From the NCBI GenBank assembly GCA_002923375.1, contig BEIJ01000002.1, positions 744,001 through 808,000 of the forward strand: a DNA stretch of 64,000 bases, in the 5' to 3' direction. Shown piece by piece: positions 17,617 through 28,471 of the stretch. The translations under genes and the position numbers were made by a program. The number at the start of each line of letters is the position of its first letter. The first letter of the stretch is position 1. The stretch is from a bacterium HR33. GTDB taxonomy: Bacteria > Gemmatimonadota > Gemmatimonadetes > Gemmatimonadales > GWC2-71-9. The notes beneath the pieces were generated by a model. It searched no databases, was not told where the DNA came from, and saw only the letters and a program-made list of their open reading frames with translations.

Positions 17617-18266
17617 AAGCACGCATGCGGCGTCTGAGACGTTACTTCCTGGTCGGTCTGGTGGTGATCGCCCCCGTCGGGCTCACGGTATTCGTTCTGG
17701 CGTGGGTGTTCAACCTGCTGGACTCGATTCTGGGCGATCCCCTACAAGACCTCCTGAGAGTGCGAATCCCGGGACTGGGGTTTGTGCTGCTGGCGGCCTT
17801 CGTGCTGCTGGTGGGGTGGGTGGTTCATCAGGCGGTGGGAAGGCAATTGTTGCACTGGTGGAACCAGGCGCTGGTGCGGTTTCCGCTCACCGGCCGGATT
17901 TACAGTACGGTGAGCCAGATCGTGCAGGGGATCTTGGGGGAGCAGCGGCGTGTCTTTCGGAGAACGGTACTCATCCCTTATCCCACGGACGGGCTTTGGG
18001 CCGTGGCCTTTGTAACCAGCGAAGAAGTCGGTGCGATCTCGAGCGTGGTGGGAGAGCCGTGCGTGAACGTTTTCGTACCGACCACGCCCAATCCCACCTC
18101 GGGCTTCATGCTCATAGTGCCGCGGGCCCGCCTGAGGGAACTTCCCATCAGCACCGAAGAAGCGATGAAACTGATCATCTCCGCGGGCGCCGTGGTCCCG
18201 AAGGGCGAACCGGTAGTTCTCCGCAGGGGGCTCGATCTGGACACGCTGTTCGGGGGCGAGGGCTGA
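17613..18266 (+). CDS. DUF502 membrane protein
   Basis: 217 residues. Two N-terminal membrane segments (YFLVGLVVIAPVGLTVFVLA; LGFVLLAAFVLLVGWVVHQAVG) are followed by the DUF502 signature: PLTGRIYSTVSQIVQGI and VNVFVPTTPNPTSGFMLIVPR. The family is widespread and uncharacterised, also found in plant membranes. It sits between CorC-type proteins and mgtE with 4- and 1-base overlaps. Confidence 0.85.
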   Translation: MKARMRRLRRYFLVGLVVIAPVGLTVFVLAWVFNLLDSILGDPLQDLLRVRIPGLGFVLLAAFVLLVGWVVHQAVGRQLLHWWNQALVRFPLTGRIYSTVSQIVQGILGEQRRVFRRTVLIPYPTDGLWAVAFVTSEEVGAISSVVGEPCVNVFVPTTPNPTSGFMLIVPRARLRELPISTEEAMKLIISAGAVVPKGEPVVLRRGLDLDTLFGGEG

Positions 18267-19603
18267 TGACGGTGCCGGCCGCTCAGCTGGACTATTTGAG
18301 ACAGGTCGCCGAATCGGGAGACGTATCGGCGTTCCTGCGGGAAGCGGCCAAGCTCAAAGCGCCGGACCTTTCCGATCTACTGGCCGAGTTGGATCCCAAG
18401 TTCCGGTTGCGGATCGTCCAAGCTCTTCCCCCAGAGCTGGTCTCGGAAGCTCTGGCGGAGATGGAGCACGACGAGCACCCGGAAGCGGTCCTGGCGGCGC
18501 TCAATCCGGAGCAAGCAGCCGACATTTTGGAGGAGCTGGAGCCCGACGACGCTGCCGATCTGATAGGCGAGCTCCCTCCCGCCACGGCTTCCCGGATCCT
18601 GAGCTACGTCGCCGACCGGGCGGACCTGGAACGGCTGCTGGCGTACAAGGAAGATACGGCCGGCGGCCTGATGACTCCGGAGGTGGTTCGGGTGCCGGTC
18701 AGTGCCACGGCTGCGGAAGCCATAGACGAGATCCGGCGGCAGGCCGATGAGATGGAGAACTTCTATCAGGTGTACTGCGTGGATGACGGCGGGCGGCTGG
18801 TGGGAGTGTTGCCCCTGCAACGGCTGGTAGCTGCGCCGCCCGATCGCAAGGTGGAGGAGCTCATGGAAGCTCCGGAGGCCGTAGCCCACCCCGATCTCGA
18901 TCAGGAAGAGGTGGCGCGCCTGATGGCCCGGTACAACGTGGCGGCCCTCCCGGTGGTGGATCGGGACGGAAAGCTGTTGGGCCGGGTGACCTTCGACGAC
19001 GTGATCGACGTGGTGGAGGCGGAGAGTACCGAAGACTTGCTGCGCTTCGGCGGCGTACCCGAAGAAGAAGAAATGGGAGCGTCGTGGAAGGAGGCGGTCA
19101 GGAGCCGGCTACCGTGGCTGTTCGTGAACACTCTTACCGCCTTTGCCGCTGCGGCGGTGGTTTACTGGTTTCAAGACGCCATCAACGCGGCGGTGGTGCT
19201 GGCGGTCTTCATGCCGATCGTTGCAGGACAGGGGGGCAACGCCGGGACGCAGGCGCTGGCGGTAACGGTCCGCCGCCTTGCCCTGGGGTTGATCCCCCGC
19301 GGCCAGGCGCTGGAGGTGGTGCGGAAGGAGGTGCTGGTGGGGATGGCCAACGGCTTGGCGGTGGGAGCAGCCGTGGGATTGGTAGCTGCGGTGGCGGGAG
19401 GCAATGCGATGCTCGGCGTGGTGGTTCTTCTGGCAATGTGGGGTAATCTGATGGTTGCGGGACTCATAGGGTCGGTAGTACCGCTGGTGATGCAGCGCTT
19501 GGGTGCGGATCCGGCGGTTTCGAGTTCCATGTTCGTAACTCCCGTGACGGACGCTTGCGGTTTCCTGCTCCTTTTGGGGCTGGCGTCCTGGCTGTTGCTC
19601 TAG
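18266..19603 (+). CDS. mgtE: Magnesium transporter MgtE
   Basis: 445 residues from ATG 18266, which shares one base with the previous stop. The N domain of helical repeats (LLAELDPKFRLRIVQALPPE; ILEELEPDDAADLIGELPP), two CBS domains (AGGLMTPEVVRVPVSATAAEA; YNVAALPVVDRDGKLLGRVT) and a five-helix C-terminal channel with AGQGGNAGTQALAVTVR are all present. It takes up magnesium, gated by magnesium binding to the cytoplasmic domains. Confidence 0.95.
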   Translation: MTVPAAQLDYLRQVAESGDVSAFLREAAKLKAPDLSDLLAELDPKFRLRIVQALPPELVSEALAEMEHDEHPEAVLAALNPEQAADILEELEPDDAADLIGELPPATASRILSYVADRADLERLLAYKEDTAGGLMTPEVVRVPVSATAAEAIDEIRRQADEMENFYQVYCVDDGGRLVGVLPLQRLVAAPPDRKVEELMEAPEAVAHPDLDQEEVARLMARYNVAALPVVDRDGKLLGRVTFDDVIDVVEAESTEDLLRFGGVPEEEEMGASWKEAVRSRLPWLFVNTLTAFAAAAVVYWFQDAINAAVVLAVFMPIVAGQGGNAGTQALAVTVRRLALGLIPRGQALEVVRKEVLVGMANGLAVGAAVGLVAAVAGGNAMLGVVVLLAMWGNLMVAGLIGSVVPLVMQRLGADPAVSSSMFVTPVTDACGFLLLLGLASWLLL

Positions 19604-19607
19604 GGCG

Positions 19608-20657
19608 ATGCAAGTCGAGCGGTTGGCTGAAGGAATCCGCAAACGCGAGATCCCGGCGTTGGCTCGGGCGATCTCTTTGGTGGAGAACGGTCGTGACGGG
19701 TTCGAGAGTCTGCTCTCGGCCTTGCACGAGGACATAGGGCGGGCCTATCGCATCGGGGTCACCGGACCGCCGGGCGCAGGCAAGTCCACACTGGTAGAGT
19801 GCCTGATTCGGGGCTATCGCAAGGCGGGCAAAACCGTAGGGGTCATAGCGGTGGATCCCACTAGTCCCTTCAGCGGGGGAGCTCTGCTGGGCGACCGGAT
19901 CCGCATGGAATCGGCGACCAGCGATCCTTCGGTCTTCATCCGCTCTATGGCCACGCGGGGTGCCGGGGGTGGGCTGTCCACCACCGCAAGGGAAGTGTGC
20001 GATCTCTTGGACGCTTTCGGGTTCGAGAGGATTCTTATCGAGACCGTAGGTGTGGGCCAATCGGAGCTGGCGATTGCTGCCACGGCGGACACCGCGGTGC
20101 TGGTGTTGGTACCGGAATCGGGCGACGGGGTGCAGGCGCTGAAGGCGGGAATCATGGAAATTGCCGATATTTATGTGGTGAACAAGGCGGACCGGCCGGG
20201 GGCGGAACGGGTGAAGCGGGATATAGAGGTGATGCTGGGTATCCGCCGGGGCCAGGCGTACCGCCATGTAGCCCCCCACCACCGGCCGGAGTTCGGAGGG
20301 GGAGAGAGGGGCCAAGAGGCGGAGCCTGCCGCACCGGCCGGCTCTTGGGAGCCTCCGGTGATACTTACCAGTGCGGTGAAAGGGGAAGGGACCGAGTTGC
20401 TGATCGAGGCGCTGGAAAAACATCGGGAGTACCTGGAGCGGAGCGGTGAACTCGAGAGAAGGCGCCGGGAGAGGATCGAGCGGTTGACGCGGGAAGTGGT
20501 GGACCGCACCCTCCGGCAGCTGGTTTGGCACCACTCCGACGCCGAGGTGCATCTGGCGTCGGGACTCGATCGGGTTTTGCGCGGCGAGCGGAGTCCATAC
20601 GAGCTAGCCGACGAAATCGTGTCCGCTGTACGGAAGGAGATGGCCCATGGAGCGTGA
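19608..20657 (+). CDS. meaB: Methylmalonyl-CoA mutase-associated GTPase (MeaB/ArgK)
   Basis: 349 residues. G-protein chaperone that loads and protects the B12 cofactor of methylmalonyl-CoA mutase. Walker [13 protein letters not shown] near residue 48, [27 protein letters not shown] and the base-recognition NKAD near 185 are intact, with a C-terminal dimerisation arm. It directly precedes the mutase large subunit and overlaps it by 11 bases. Confidence 0.94.
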   Translation: MQVERLAEGIRKREIPALARAISLVENGRDGFESLLSALHEDIGRAYRIGVTGPPGAGKSTLVECLIRGYRKAGKTVGVIAVDPTSPFSGGALLGDRIRMESATSDPSVFIRSMATRGAGGGLSTTAREVCDLLDAFGFERILIETVGVGQSELAIAATADTAVLVLVPESGDGVQALKAGIMEIADIYVVNKADRPGAERVKRDIEVMLGIRRGQAYRHVAPHHRPEFGGGERGQEAEPAAPAGSWEPPVILTSAVKGEGTELLIEALEKHREYLERSGELERRRRERIERLTREVVDRTLRQLVWHHSDAEVHLASGLDRVLRGERSPYELADEIVSAVRKEMAHGA

Positions 20658-22293
20658 AAAAGACGGATTCAGCGCTTGGCGCGAGGAGTACGAGAAGGGG
20701 TTCAAACGAAATGTCGATTTCGTGACCCAGAGCTCCATGGAGGTGGAGCCCCTCTACACGCCGGCGGATCTGGAAGGCTTCGACTACGAGCGGGATTTGG
20801 GCTACCCGGGAAGCTACCCGTATACCCGCGGGATTCACGCGACGATGTACCGGGGCAAGCTCTGGACTATGCGCCAGTTTGCCGGGTTCGGGACCGCCGA
20901 GGACACCAACCGGCGGTACAAGTTTCTGTTGTCCCGGGGCCAGACCGGTCTATCGGTGGCTTTCGATTTCCCCACCTTGATGGGTTACGACTCGGATCAT
21001 CCTCGGGCCGAGGGGGAGGTGGGGAAGTGCGGGGTGGCCATATCGTCTCTGGCTGACATGGAGACTTTGTTCGACGGCATACCGATGGATCAAATATCGA
21101 CGTCGATGACCATCAACGGCCCGGCGGCCATGATCTTTTGCTTTTACGTGGCGGCGGCCGAACGGCAGGGCGTCGATATCCGCAAGCTTCGGGGGACGAT
21201 CCAGAACGACATTCTGAAAGAATACATGGCGCAGCACGCCTGGATCTTCCCCGTGGAGCCAGCCCTGAAGATCATCGTAGATATTTTCGAGTGGGCTTCG
21301 GAACATACGCCGTTGTGGAATACCATCTCGATCAGCGGATATCATATTCGCGAGGCTGGAGCCACGGCGGCGCAGGAGCTGGCCTTCACTCTGGCTAACG
21401 GTTTTGAGTACGTGAAGCGGGGGATGGAACGCGGCTTGCCGGTGGATTCGTTCGCTCCCCGGCTGTCGTTTTTCTGGGACATTCACAACGATTTCTTCGA
21501 AGAAATAGCCAAGCTGCGGGCAGCCCGGCGCATTTGGGCCCGGTACATGCGGGAGCACTTCGGCGCCAAAGATCCCCGTTCCTGGAAGATGCGCTTCCAT
21601 TGCCAGACAGCGGGGGTATCCCTCACCGCCCAGCAGCCGCTTAACAACGTGGTTCGCGTGGCCTACCAGGCTTTGGCGGCGGTTTTGGGCGGCACGCAGT
21701 CGCTGCACACCAATTCGCTGGATGAGACCTTGGCGCTTCCCACGGAGGAGTCGGTGCAGTTGGCGCTCAGGACGCAACAGATCCTGGCTTACGAAACCGG
21801 AGTGGCTAACGTGATAGACCCGCTCGGGGGATCCTATTACGTGGAGGCCCTCACCAACCGGCTCGAACGAGAGGCGGAAGCGATATTCAAGGAGATCGAG
21901 CAGATCGGCGGAGTGGTACGCGGGATCGAGAGCGGCTGGTTCCAGCGGCAAATTGCCCAGAGCGCTCTCCGGTTCCAGCACGAAGTGGAGCAGAAGCGGA
22001 GGATCATAGTTGGCGTGAACGATTTCGTAGTGGAAGACGACCGGCCGATCGAGATCCTGAGGGTCTCGGACGAGGCTGATGCCATCCAGCGGCGCCGACT
22101 CGCGGAGCTGAGGGCGCGGCGGGATCAGGCTGCGGTGGATCGGGCGCTGGCGGAACTGCGGCGGGCGGCGGAGCGAGACGAGAACGTGATCCCGCCCATG
22201 CTGGACTGCGCCAGGGCCTACTGCACGCTTTACGAAATTCGACATGCACTGGAGGAGGTTTACGGTGCCTATCGCGAGCCGGTCTTTTTCTAG
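20647..22293 (+). CDS. Methylmalonyl-CoA mutase large (catalytic) subunit
   Basis: 548 residues covering only the TIM-barrel catalytic domain; the B12-binding domain is a separate gene at 23488. [72 protein letters not shown] and [16 protein letters not shown] are hallmark segments. It isomerises methylmalonyl-CoA to succinyl-CoA. A two-polypeptide mutase is common in archaea and several bacterial phyla. Confidence 0.93.
   Translation: MEREKDGFSAWREEYEKGFKRNVDFVTQSSMEVEPLYTPADLEGFDYERDLGYPGSYPYTRGIHATMYRGKLWTMRQFAGFGTAEDTNRRYKFLLSRGQTGLSVAFDFPTLMGYDSDHPRAEGEVGKCGVAISSLADMETLFDGIPMDQISTSMTINGPAAMIFCFYVAAAERQGVDIRKLRGTIQNDILKEYMAQHAWIFPVEPALKIIVDIFEWASEHTPLWNTISISGYHIREAGATAAQELAFTLANGFEYVKRGMERGLPVDSFAPRLSFFWDIHNDFFEEIAKLRAARRIWARYMREHFGAKDPRSWKMRFHCQTAGVSLTAQQPLNNVVRVAYQALAAVLGGTQSLHTNSLDETLALPTEESVQLALRTQQILAYETGVANVIDPLGGSYYVEALTNRLEREAEAIFKEIEQIGGVVRGIESGWFQRQIAQSALRFQHEVEQKRRIIVGVNDFVVEDDRPIEILRVSDEADAIQRRRLAELRARRDQAAVDRALAELRRAAERDENVIPPMLDCARAYCTLYEIRHALEEVYGAYREPVFF
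22251..22258 (+). promoter_or_regulatory. Ribosome binding site fixing the baeRF start
   Basis: GGAGGAGG inside the end of the mutase gene lies 6 bases before GTG 22265, selecting that start over the ATG at 22244. Confidence 0.6.
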
Positions 22294-23491
22294 GGGAACT
22301 GCCGCCGCCAGGCGGGACGAACCGCAGACCATCGCGGAGCTGATTTCGCGACTGGAAGGCATTCAGGCCGGAGATCACTGGATCGTTTCCTGCTATCTGA
22401 AGCTCGAGCCGCGGGATCGGACCAGGGGCAAGTATCTGATCAAGCTCAAGAACCGGGTCAAGGACCAGATCGAGTGGCTCGAAACCATCGGTCTGGAGCG
22501 CCAGCAGCGCGAGACAGTGATCAGGGACCTGAAACGGGTGCAGGATTACGTTTCGATACCGGGGAATCTGCCCGCGGGGCGAGGCATTGCGCTCTTCGCT
22601 TCCGAGCCGATAGGACTGTTCGAAGCTATACCCCTGCCCGCGGTCTTCAGGGCGCGTCTAGCTGTGGCGCGGACCCCCCTGATTCGGGAGTTGGCGGCCC
22701 TGGACGACGAGTTCGGGCTGGTGGTGTGCGTGGTGTACGACCGTACCGGGGCGCGGTTTTTCAAGATCACCGCCTTTGACGTAGAGGAGCTGCCGGGTCT
22801 GGTGGCGGAGCCGGTAACCCGCAGCGGGCGATTCCGGGGCGATGTGACGGTGGCTCGTCCCGGCCCGGCGGTGGCGGCGGCTGGGGAGCACAATTTTAAC
22901 CAGCGTATCCGATCGGAGAAGCATCGCCACTATGCCAATATCGCCCAGCGGCTTTTCGAGATAACGCGTAATCTTCCCTTGAGGGGGATCGTGCTGGGGG
23001 CGATCGGCACGGAAGCCGCAGCGGTGCGGCCCCATCTGCATCCCTACCTGGACCGAATGGTCATGGGTACCGCGCGGCTGAATCCCGGAACGGTTACCCC
23101 GGCCGAGGTTCGGGAGGCGGTGCTGGAGGTGCGCCGCCAGGCGGAGCGCACCTGGGAGCGGGAGCATGTGGAGGCGTTGCGCGAGGGTCTGGGAACCGGC
23201 TGGGCGGTTAACGGCGTGGAGGAAACCCTGCGGGCGCTATCCCGGGGTCAGGTACGCACTCTGCTGGTGGACGCCGAGGCGGCGGTCCGGGGCTGGAGAT
23301 GCGGCGAATCGGGGCGTCTCACGGTGGTGGAGCGAAATTGCCGCGGGGAGGGGGAACCGCAACCGGTGCCGGATGTGATCGACGACGCGATCGAAGAAGC
23401 CCTGCGGCAGCGTTGCCAGGTGGACGTGGTGGAAGACTCCGAAGTGCGGCGAGAAATAGACGGTCTGGCAGCTTTGCTGAGGTTCCGATGA
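22265..23491 (+). CDS. baeRF-like protein (bacterial archaeo-eukaryotic release factor superfamily)
   Basis: 408 residues from GTG 22265; no signal peptide or membrane segment. The layout fits the baeRF superfamily, which is related to eRF1/Vms1: an N-terminal half with [30 protein letters not shown] and [21 protein letters not shown], a middle with [18 protein letters not shown], and a C-terminal half with [22 protein letters not shown]. Proposed roles are ribosome-associated release or rescue, and nuclease activity; none can be assigned here. It overlaps the mutase large-subunit gene by 29 bases and the small-subunit gene by 4, so it is co-transcribed with them. The family call is from memory of its pattern and is moderate. 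Confidence 0.6.
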   Translation: MPIASRSFSRGTAAARRDEPQTIAELISRLEGIQAGDHWIVSCYLKLEPRDRTRGKYLIKLKNRVKDQIEWLETIGLERQQRETVIRDLKRVQDYVSIPGNLPAGRGIALFASEPIGLFEAIPLPAVFRARLAVARTPLIRELAALDDEFGLVVCVVYDRTGARFFKITAFDVEELPGLVAEPVTRSGRFRGDVTVARPGPAVAAAGEHNFNQRIRSEKHRHYANIAQRLFEITRNLPLRGIVLGAIGTEAAAVRPHLHPYLDRMVMGTARLNPGTVTPAEVREAVLEVRRQAERTWEREHVEALREGLGTGWAVNGVEETLRALSRGQVRTLLVDAEAAVRGWRCGESGRLTVVERNCRGEGEPQPVPDVIDDAIEEALRQRCQVDVVEDSEVRREIDGLAALLRFR

Positions 23492-23931
23492 CTTCCACGA
23501 AACCTGAACCCAAGGCCCGGCGGGGTAAGGCGCGACCGATCCGCGTCCTCATTGCCAAGCCGGGGCTCGACGGTCATGACCGTGGCGCCAAGGTGGTTGC
23601 AGCAGCGCTGCGGGATGCCGGGATGGAAGTGATATACACCGGACTTCATCAGACACCTGAAATGATCGCCGCCGCCGCGGTTCAGGAGGACGTGGACGTA
23701 GTGGGCCTTTCCATCCTCTCCGGAGCTCACATGACTCTCTTCCCAAGGGTCAAGAAGCTTCTGCAAGAGGCGGGCCGAGGGGACATACTCATCATCGGCG
23801 GCGGGATCATCCCCCGGGAGGACATGGAGCAGCTGGAAGCCCAAGGGATCGGCAAGCTCTTCGGTCCGGGTACCCCTACCAGCGAGATCGTAGCCTTCAT
23901 CCGGCAGTGGGCGGCCAACCGTTCCGAGTGA
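23488..23931 (+). CDS. Methylmalonyl-CoA mutase small subunit, B12-binding domain
   Basis: 147 residues from ATG 23488. The cobalamin-binding signature [20 protein letters not shown] supplies the lower-ligand His; [13 protein letters not shown] and IIGGGIIP complete the Rossmann-like fold. It pairs with the large subunit. The ORF is open further upstream, but that would overlap the baeRF gene heavily without adding a known domain. Confidence 0.92.
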   Translation: MTSTKPEPKARRGKARPIRVLIAKPGLDGHDRGAKVVAAALRDAGMEVIYTGLHQTPEMIAAAAVQEDVDVVGLSILSGAHMTLFPRVKKLLQEAGRGDILIIGGGIIPREDMEQLEAQGIGKLFGPGTPTSEIVAFIRQWAANRSE

Positions 23932-25520
23932 GTAGTCGGCTGCGCACGCTCACCGACCGCTACCGGCAGCTGGCCGATCGCCTGCGACAAGGCGGCGGTC
24001 CGGAAAAGATCAAAAAGCAGCACGATCAGGGGAAACTCACCGCCCGCGAGCGGGTCCAACTGCTGTTGGACGCCGGCAGCCCCTGGCTGGAACTGGGCCT
24101 CTTGGTCGCCTGGGACAAGTACGACGGTCAAGCCCCCGCGGCGGGAGTGATCACTGGATTGGGGGTGGTATCCGGTCACGACGTGGTGATCGTAGCCAAC
24201 GACGCAACGGTGAAGGCGGGCTCGTGGTGGCCGGAGACGATCGGGAAGATCTTGCGGGCTCAGGAAGTCGCCATGCGCCAGAGGATCCCCATCATCTATC
24301 TGGTGGATTCGGCGGGAGTCAATCTTCCGTATCAGGAAGGGGTGTTTCCCGGCCAGTATGGAGCGGCGCGGATCTTTTATTACAACTCGATCATGCGGCG
24401 GTTCTTGAAGGTCCCCCAGATAGCGGCCGTAATGGGGCCGTGTGTGGCCGGGGGCGCCTACTTGCCCGCGTTGTCGGACGTGATCTTCATGGTCGAGGGT
24501 ACGTCCTTCATGGGGCTGGGGGCTCCCAATCTGGTTCGGGGAGCCATCGGGCAGCGGGTGGACGCTGAAGAGCTGGGCGGTGCGGTCACCCACACCGAGA
24601 TCAGCGGAGTGGCCCACTACCGGGCTCCGAACGACGGCGAATGCATTGAGGCGATACGCAAATATCTCGCCAGACTGCCGGTACGGTTCAGTCCCGCCGC
24701 ACCCGGGCTCGCACCTGTACCGCCGCGCGGCGATCCGGCCTCCCTCTACGATCTTCTCCCGGACGACCATCGCATGGCATACGACATGCGCAAGGTTCTC
24801 GAGTGCATCTTGGATGGCAGCGAGATCCAAGAGTTTCAACCTCATATTGGCGGGGAGCTGATCTGCGGGCACGGCGCTATCGCGGGATACCCGGTGGCCG
24901 TCATAGCCAATCAGCGGGGATTGATCAAAGATCCCAAAGCGGTAAGGCCCAAGGCCGGCGGCATCATTTACACCGAAAGCGCGGAGAAGGCGGCTTATTT
25001 CATAGAAAACGCCTCGCGGGAAGGAGTGCCGCTGTTGTTCGTGCAAGATGTGAGCGGATTCATGGTAGGACCCGAGGCGGAACATTCCGGGATCATACGG
25101 GCGGGAGCGAGGTTCGTGGAGGCGATGGCCACCGCGACGGTTCCCAAAATCGTCCTGACCGTAAATCACGCCTCCGGCGCCGGCTACTACGCCATGGCGG
25201 GGCAGGGCTTTGATCCCGACTTCATCTTTTCCTGGCCCACTGGGCGGATGGGTGTGATGGAGGGAGACTCGGCGGTACAGGCGGTCTTCGGAGATCGTGC
25301 GGACGATCCCGCGGTGGCGGAGCAGGTGGAAAAAATGCGTGCCGACTACGAGAAACATCTCGACGCCACCTACGCCGCCGCCCGGGGTTTCGTAGACGCC
25401 ATTCTGGTGCCGGAGGAAACCAGAGACATACTGGCTTTCGTGCTGCGGGTCACCTCCCGGTTCCGCGGGCCGCACCTGGGTCCCTTTGTGCTCCCCCTGG
25501 GCGGACCCGACGGCCACTGA
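23928..25520 (+). CDS. Acyl-CoA carboxylase carboxyltransferase (propionyl-CoA carboxylase beta type)
   Basis: 530 residues from GTG 23928, overlapping the previous stop. Two crotonase-like halves, with oxyanion-hole glycines in [18 protein letters not shown] and [16 protein letters not shown]. It would transfer CO2 from biotin to an acyl-CoA. The mutase genes next door suggest propionyl-CoA, giving methylmalonyl-CoA; methylcrotonyl-CoA is the alternative given the AtuA and hydratase genes downstream. No biotin carboxylase or biotin-carrier gene is in the window. Confidence 0.88.
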   Translation: MSSRLRTLTDRYRQLADRLRQGGGPEKIKKQHDQGKLTARERVQLLLDAGSPWLELGLLVAWDKYDGQAPAAGVITGLGVVSGHDVVIVANDATVKAGSWWPETIGKILRAQEVAMRQRIPIIYLVDSAGVNLPYQEGVFPGQYGAARIFYYNSIMRRFLKVPQIAAVMGPCVAGGAYLPALSDVIFMVEGTSFMGLGAPNLVRGAIGQRVDAEELGGAVTHTEISGVAHYRAPNDGECIEAIRKYLARLPVRFSPAAPGLAPVPPRGDPASLYDLLPDDHRMAYDMRKVLECILDGSEIQEFQPHIGGELICGHGAIAGYPVAVIANQRGLIKDPKAVRPKAGGIIYTESAEKAAYFIENASREGVPLLFVQDVSGFMVGPEAEHSGIIRAGARFVEAMATATVPKIVLTVNHASGAGYYAMAGQGFDPDFIFSWPTGRMGVMEGDSAVQAVFGDRADDPAVAEQVEKMRADYEKHLDATYAAARGFVDAILVPEETRDILAFVLRVTSRFRGPHLGPFVLPLGGPDGH

Positions 25521-25524
25521 AAAG

Positions 25525-28386
25525 ATGCCGAATCGAGTGCGCCGCGCTTGGCTCCTAGCCGCCATCGCTGCGGGAACCGGCTGCGCCGGGCGCGGTGGTG
25601 GGGAGGGGCCCGCGCCCGAGGCTAGACCGGATAGCTCAGTCGAAAGCCCGGGCCCCGGCGCATCCGGCGCCTTCGCCTCTCATCAACCCGCATTGCCCCC
25701 CGAACTCGCTCACCTCGCGGGGTTGCTGCCGCTCCGGAGCACCGGCGTGGAAGCGTTTCTCAGGCGCTGGCCTACGTTCGACGGGAGAGGGGTACTCATA
25801 GCGATCCTGGACGGGGGTGTCGACCCCGGCGTGCCGGGCCTGGAACGGACTTCTACCGGGGAGCGCAAGATCATCGATATTCGTGACTTTTCCGGAGAGG
25901 GCCGGGTGGAACTGAAAAAGGTGTCTCCCGGACCCGACGGTTCCATCCAGATCGGCGCCAATCGGGTCATGGGCGCAGGCCGCTTGCGGCGGCTGGGCCT
26001 TCCGCCCTACTACGCGGGACTGCTACACGAGCGTTCCCTGGGATCCGGACCCTCGGCCGACCTCAACGCAGACGGAGATGACGAGGACTCGTATCTGGTG
26101 GTGGTAGCGAAGGCATCCGACGGGTGGGTGTTGATGACCGACACCGACGGCGACGGCTCGCTGGAAGACGAAAACGCGGTGCGCGACTACTCCGTAGCCG
26201 GCGATGTCTTCGGATACGGCACGAGGCCCATGACGCTTGCGGTCAATTTGGTCGAGTCCGGCGGGGAACCGGTTCTGGATTTGGTCTTCGACAATTCCAG
26301 CCACGGGACCCATGTGGCAGGGATCGCCGCGGGACATGATCTCTTCGGGGTCGCCGGATTCAACGGTGTCGCCCCCGGGGCTCAGATCCTGGCCTTGAAG
26401 ATCGCCAGCAATGCCCGGGGCAAGATTTCGGTAACGGGCAGCATGTGGCGGGCGATGCAGTACGCGGCCAGGTTCGCTTCGGCGCGCCGGATGCCTCTGG
26501 TGATCAATCTTTCTTACGGAGTGGGCAACGAGTCGGAAGGTGCTGCCGTTATCGATTCGCTGGTTGCGGAATTCGCCCTGGCACATCCCGAGGTGCTGGT
26601 CGTGGTGAGCGCGGGGAACGACGGTCCGGGCCTGAGTACGATTCTTTTCCCCGCCTCGAGCGACTTGGCGCTGTCGGTATGCGCCTTGTTCCCCGGAACC
26701 TTCGTGCGGCCGCCGGAGCCGGGAGTCATGCCGGCGCGGGATCTGGTGGGCTGGTGGAGTGCGAGAGGCGGCGAGGTGTCCAAGCCGGACCTCTGCGCTC
26801 CCGGCGTCGCCTTCTCTAATGTCCCGCGGTGGCGAACCGGAGAAGAGATATCTGCGGGAACCAGTATGGCGGCGCCGTACGTTTCGGGAGTTGCGGCCTT
26901 GCTGCACTCCGCCATGCTCCAGGAGGGAAGGCGTGTAGGAGCTGCGGAGCTGAAAGGAGCGCTGCTGGCTTCGGCGCGACCGCTAGAGGGCAATTCCGTG
27001 CTGGACGTAGGGAGCGGTGCCGTCGATGTAGAGGAAGCCTATCGCTGGCTTCGGGCGGGACACCAGGCGGGACGATATCTGATACGAGCTCTGCCTGACG
27101 GAGCCAACAGCTCCCGTTCCTCGGCTGCCTACCGTAGAAACGGGCTCGGGTCGGCAGCCGATACGGTGCAGCGTTTCACGATCCTTCCTCTTGAAAGACA
27201 GCCGGCCGCTCGACTTCTCACTTTTTCCGACGCTCCCTGGTTGAGGGGACCGGATACGATCGAGTTGGCCGGCGGGCCGGTCACGGTCACCCTCACTTAC
27301 GACGCCGCGCAGCTCGCCGCACCCGGTGTCTACATAGGTTCCCTTTGGGCCCGTCCCGCCAGCGACACCCTCGCCGGTTGGGCGCTTAGGCTGACGAACA
27401 CGGTGATAGTTCCCCACCGGCTGGATGTGCCGCTGGAAACCAGGGGCTGGCTCGCCCCCGGGTCAGTGGCCCGTTACTTCCTGGCCGTTCCCCAAGGGGC
27501 CGGCGGGCTGGAAGTGGCGGCTGAACTGACCGCCGGCAGCAGGGCCACCCTGAGCGTGTACGAGCCCAGCGGTCAGCCCGCGCGGGGAGGTGGCCGCGCC
27601 GAACTCGATGCCCAAGGCAGTCCGGAGGCCAAGATTACCGTGGAGGCCCAGGATCTCGTACCCGGGACCTACGAGGTCACTCTCACTTCCGCTCCGCAGG
27701 AGGGAGTTCGTTATCGACTCAGGGCGATGCTGGCGCCGGTTGCGGTGGCCTCGATCGGTCCCGGCTCTTCGGTAAGGCTGACCAACTCGAGCGAGCGGGC
27801 GGTGGCGGTGGATGTGGCGGGGGGGCTCGTGGGATTCGGCCGTCGATTTGCGGTGCAGAGCGACCGGCGAGCCGAAACGATCCGGATACGGCTGCCGGAC
27901 TGGGCCGCCGAGGCGCTTTTCGAAGTAGAGGTACCCGCGGCGATTTGGAACCGGGTGACCGACTTCGGGGTGACGTTCTTCGACTCGAGCGGGCGCAAAA
28001 TCGGCGAGTCTCCGCTTAACTATGCTCGCGGCCGGTACGGCATCGCGCTGGATTCCAATCTGGCAGGATCTGAAATCGCGGTAGAACTGTTTCCCGGCTT
28101 CGCACTGGAAGGCGATCGGAACGGCCTCGAGTGGCGCGCCGACCTTACCGTGACCTTGAAGTTGGGCGAGGCCGTGCCGCTGGAGGTTCGGTTTCCAACT
28201 TCCGGCGCTGACTCCCTGGCAGTGCCCCCCGAAGGAGAGCTGGTGCTCGGCTTCGATTGGCCGACCTTGGAGGCGATGGAACTGCCGTCCGGATTCGATC
28301 CGGTGCTGGAAGTCGCAGCGACGCCGCGGGACGGTTCTCTGCCGGTTTCAGTGCGGAGGGCTTTGCTGAAGGGGCCGCGGCGGTAG
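25525..28386 (+). CDS. Subtilisin-like serine protease, tripeptidyl-peptidase-II-like lipoprotein
   Basis: 953 residues from ATG 25525. A lipoprotein signal ([15 protein letters not shown], acylated Cys near residue 19). The S8 domain carries the catalytic triad: Asp in [10 protein letters not shown] near 95, His in [13 protein letters not shown] near 261, Ser in [11 protein letters not shown] near 447. A long insertion separates Asp and His, as in tripeptidyl peptidase II. About 450 residues of beta-rich domains follow ([21 protein letters not shown]). It should be anchored in the envelope and digest peptides. It starts 4 bases after the carboxyltransferase stop, so it lies inside the acyl-CoA operon. 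Confidence 0.85.
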   Translation: MPNRVRRAWLLAAIAAGTGCAGRGGGEGPAPEARPDSSVESPGPGASGAFASHQPALPPELAHLAGLLPLRSTGVEAFLRRWPTFDGRGVLIAILDGGVDPGVPGLERTSTGERKIIDIRDFSGEGRVELKKVSPGPDGSIQIGANRVMGAGRLRRLGLPPYYAGLLHERSLGSGPSADLNADGDDEDSYLVVVAKASDGWVLMTDTDGDGSLEDENAVRDYSVAGDVFGYGTRPMTLAVNLVESGGEPVLDLVFDNSSHGTHVAGIAAGHDLFGVAGFNGVAPGAQILALKIASNARGKISVTGSMWRAMQYAARFASARRMPLVINLSYGVGNESEGAAVIDSLVAEFALAHPEVLVVVSAGNDGPGLSTILFPASSDLALSVCALFPGTFVRPPEPGVMPARDLVGWWSARGGEVSKPDLCAPGVAFSNVPRWRTGEEISAGTSMAAPYVSGVAALLHSAMLQEGRRVGAAELKGALLASARPLEGNSVLDVGSGAVDVEEAYRWLRAGHQAGRYLIRALPDGANSSRSSAAYRRNGLGSAADTVQRFTILPLERQPAARLLTFSDAPWLRGPDTIELAGGPVTVTLTYDAAQLAAPGVYIGSLWARPASDTLAGWALRLTNTVIVPHRLDVPLETRGWLAPGSVARYFLAVPQGAGGLEVAAELTAGSRATLSVYEPSGQPARGGGRAELDAQGSPEAKITVEAQDLVPGTYEVTLTSAPQEGVRYRLRAMLAPVAVASIGPGSSVRLTNSSERAVAVDVAGGLVGFGRRFAVQSDRRAETIRIRLPDWAAEALFEVEVPAAIWNRVTDFGVTFFDSSGRKIGESPLNYARGRYGIALDSNLAGSEIAVELFPGFALEGDRNGLEWRADLTVTLKLGEAVPLEVRFPTSGADSLAVPPEGELVLGFDWPTLEAMELPSGFDPVLEVAATPRDGSLPVSVRRALLKGPRR

Positions 28387-28471
28387 CGGAGGTCGCAGGG
28401 CGCCGGTTGAAGAGATCGAGCGCGCGGAGCGCTCGCATACGATTCGGTTTTTGGGGAGAGCTCGGTTTGCC

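Noticed and set aside
28418-28434. Perfect 6-bp inverted repeat GAGCGC-N5-GCGCTC after the S8 protease gene as a terminator
   Set aside because: The T-run comes about 13 bases later and is short, so it does not fit an intrinsic terminator; GC-rich palindromes of this size are common by chance.
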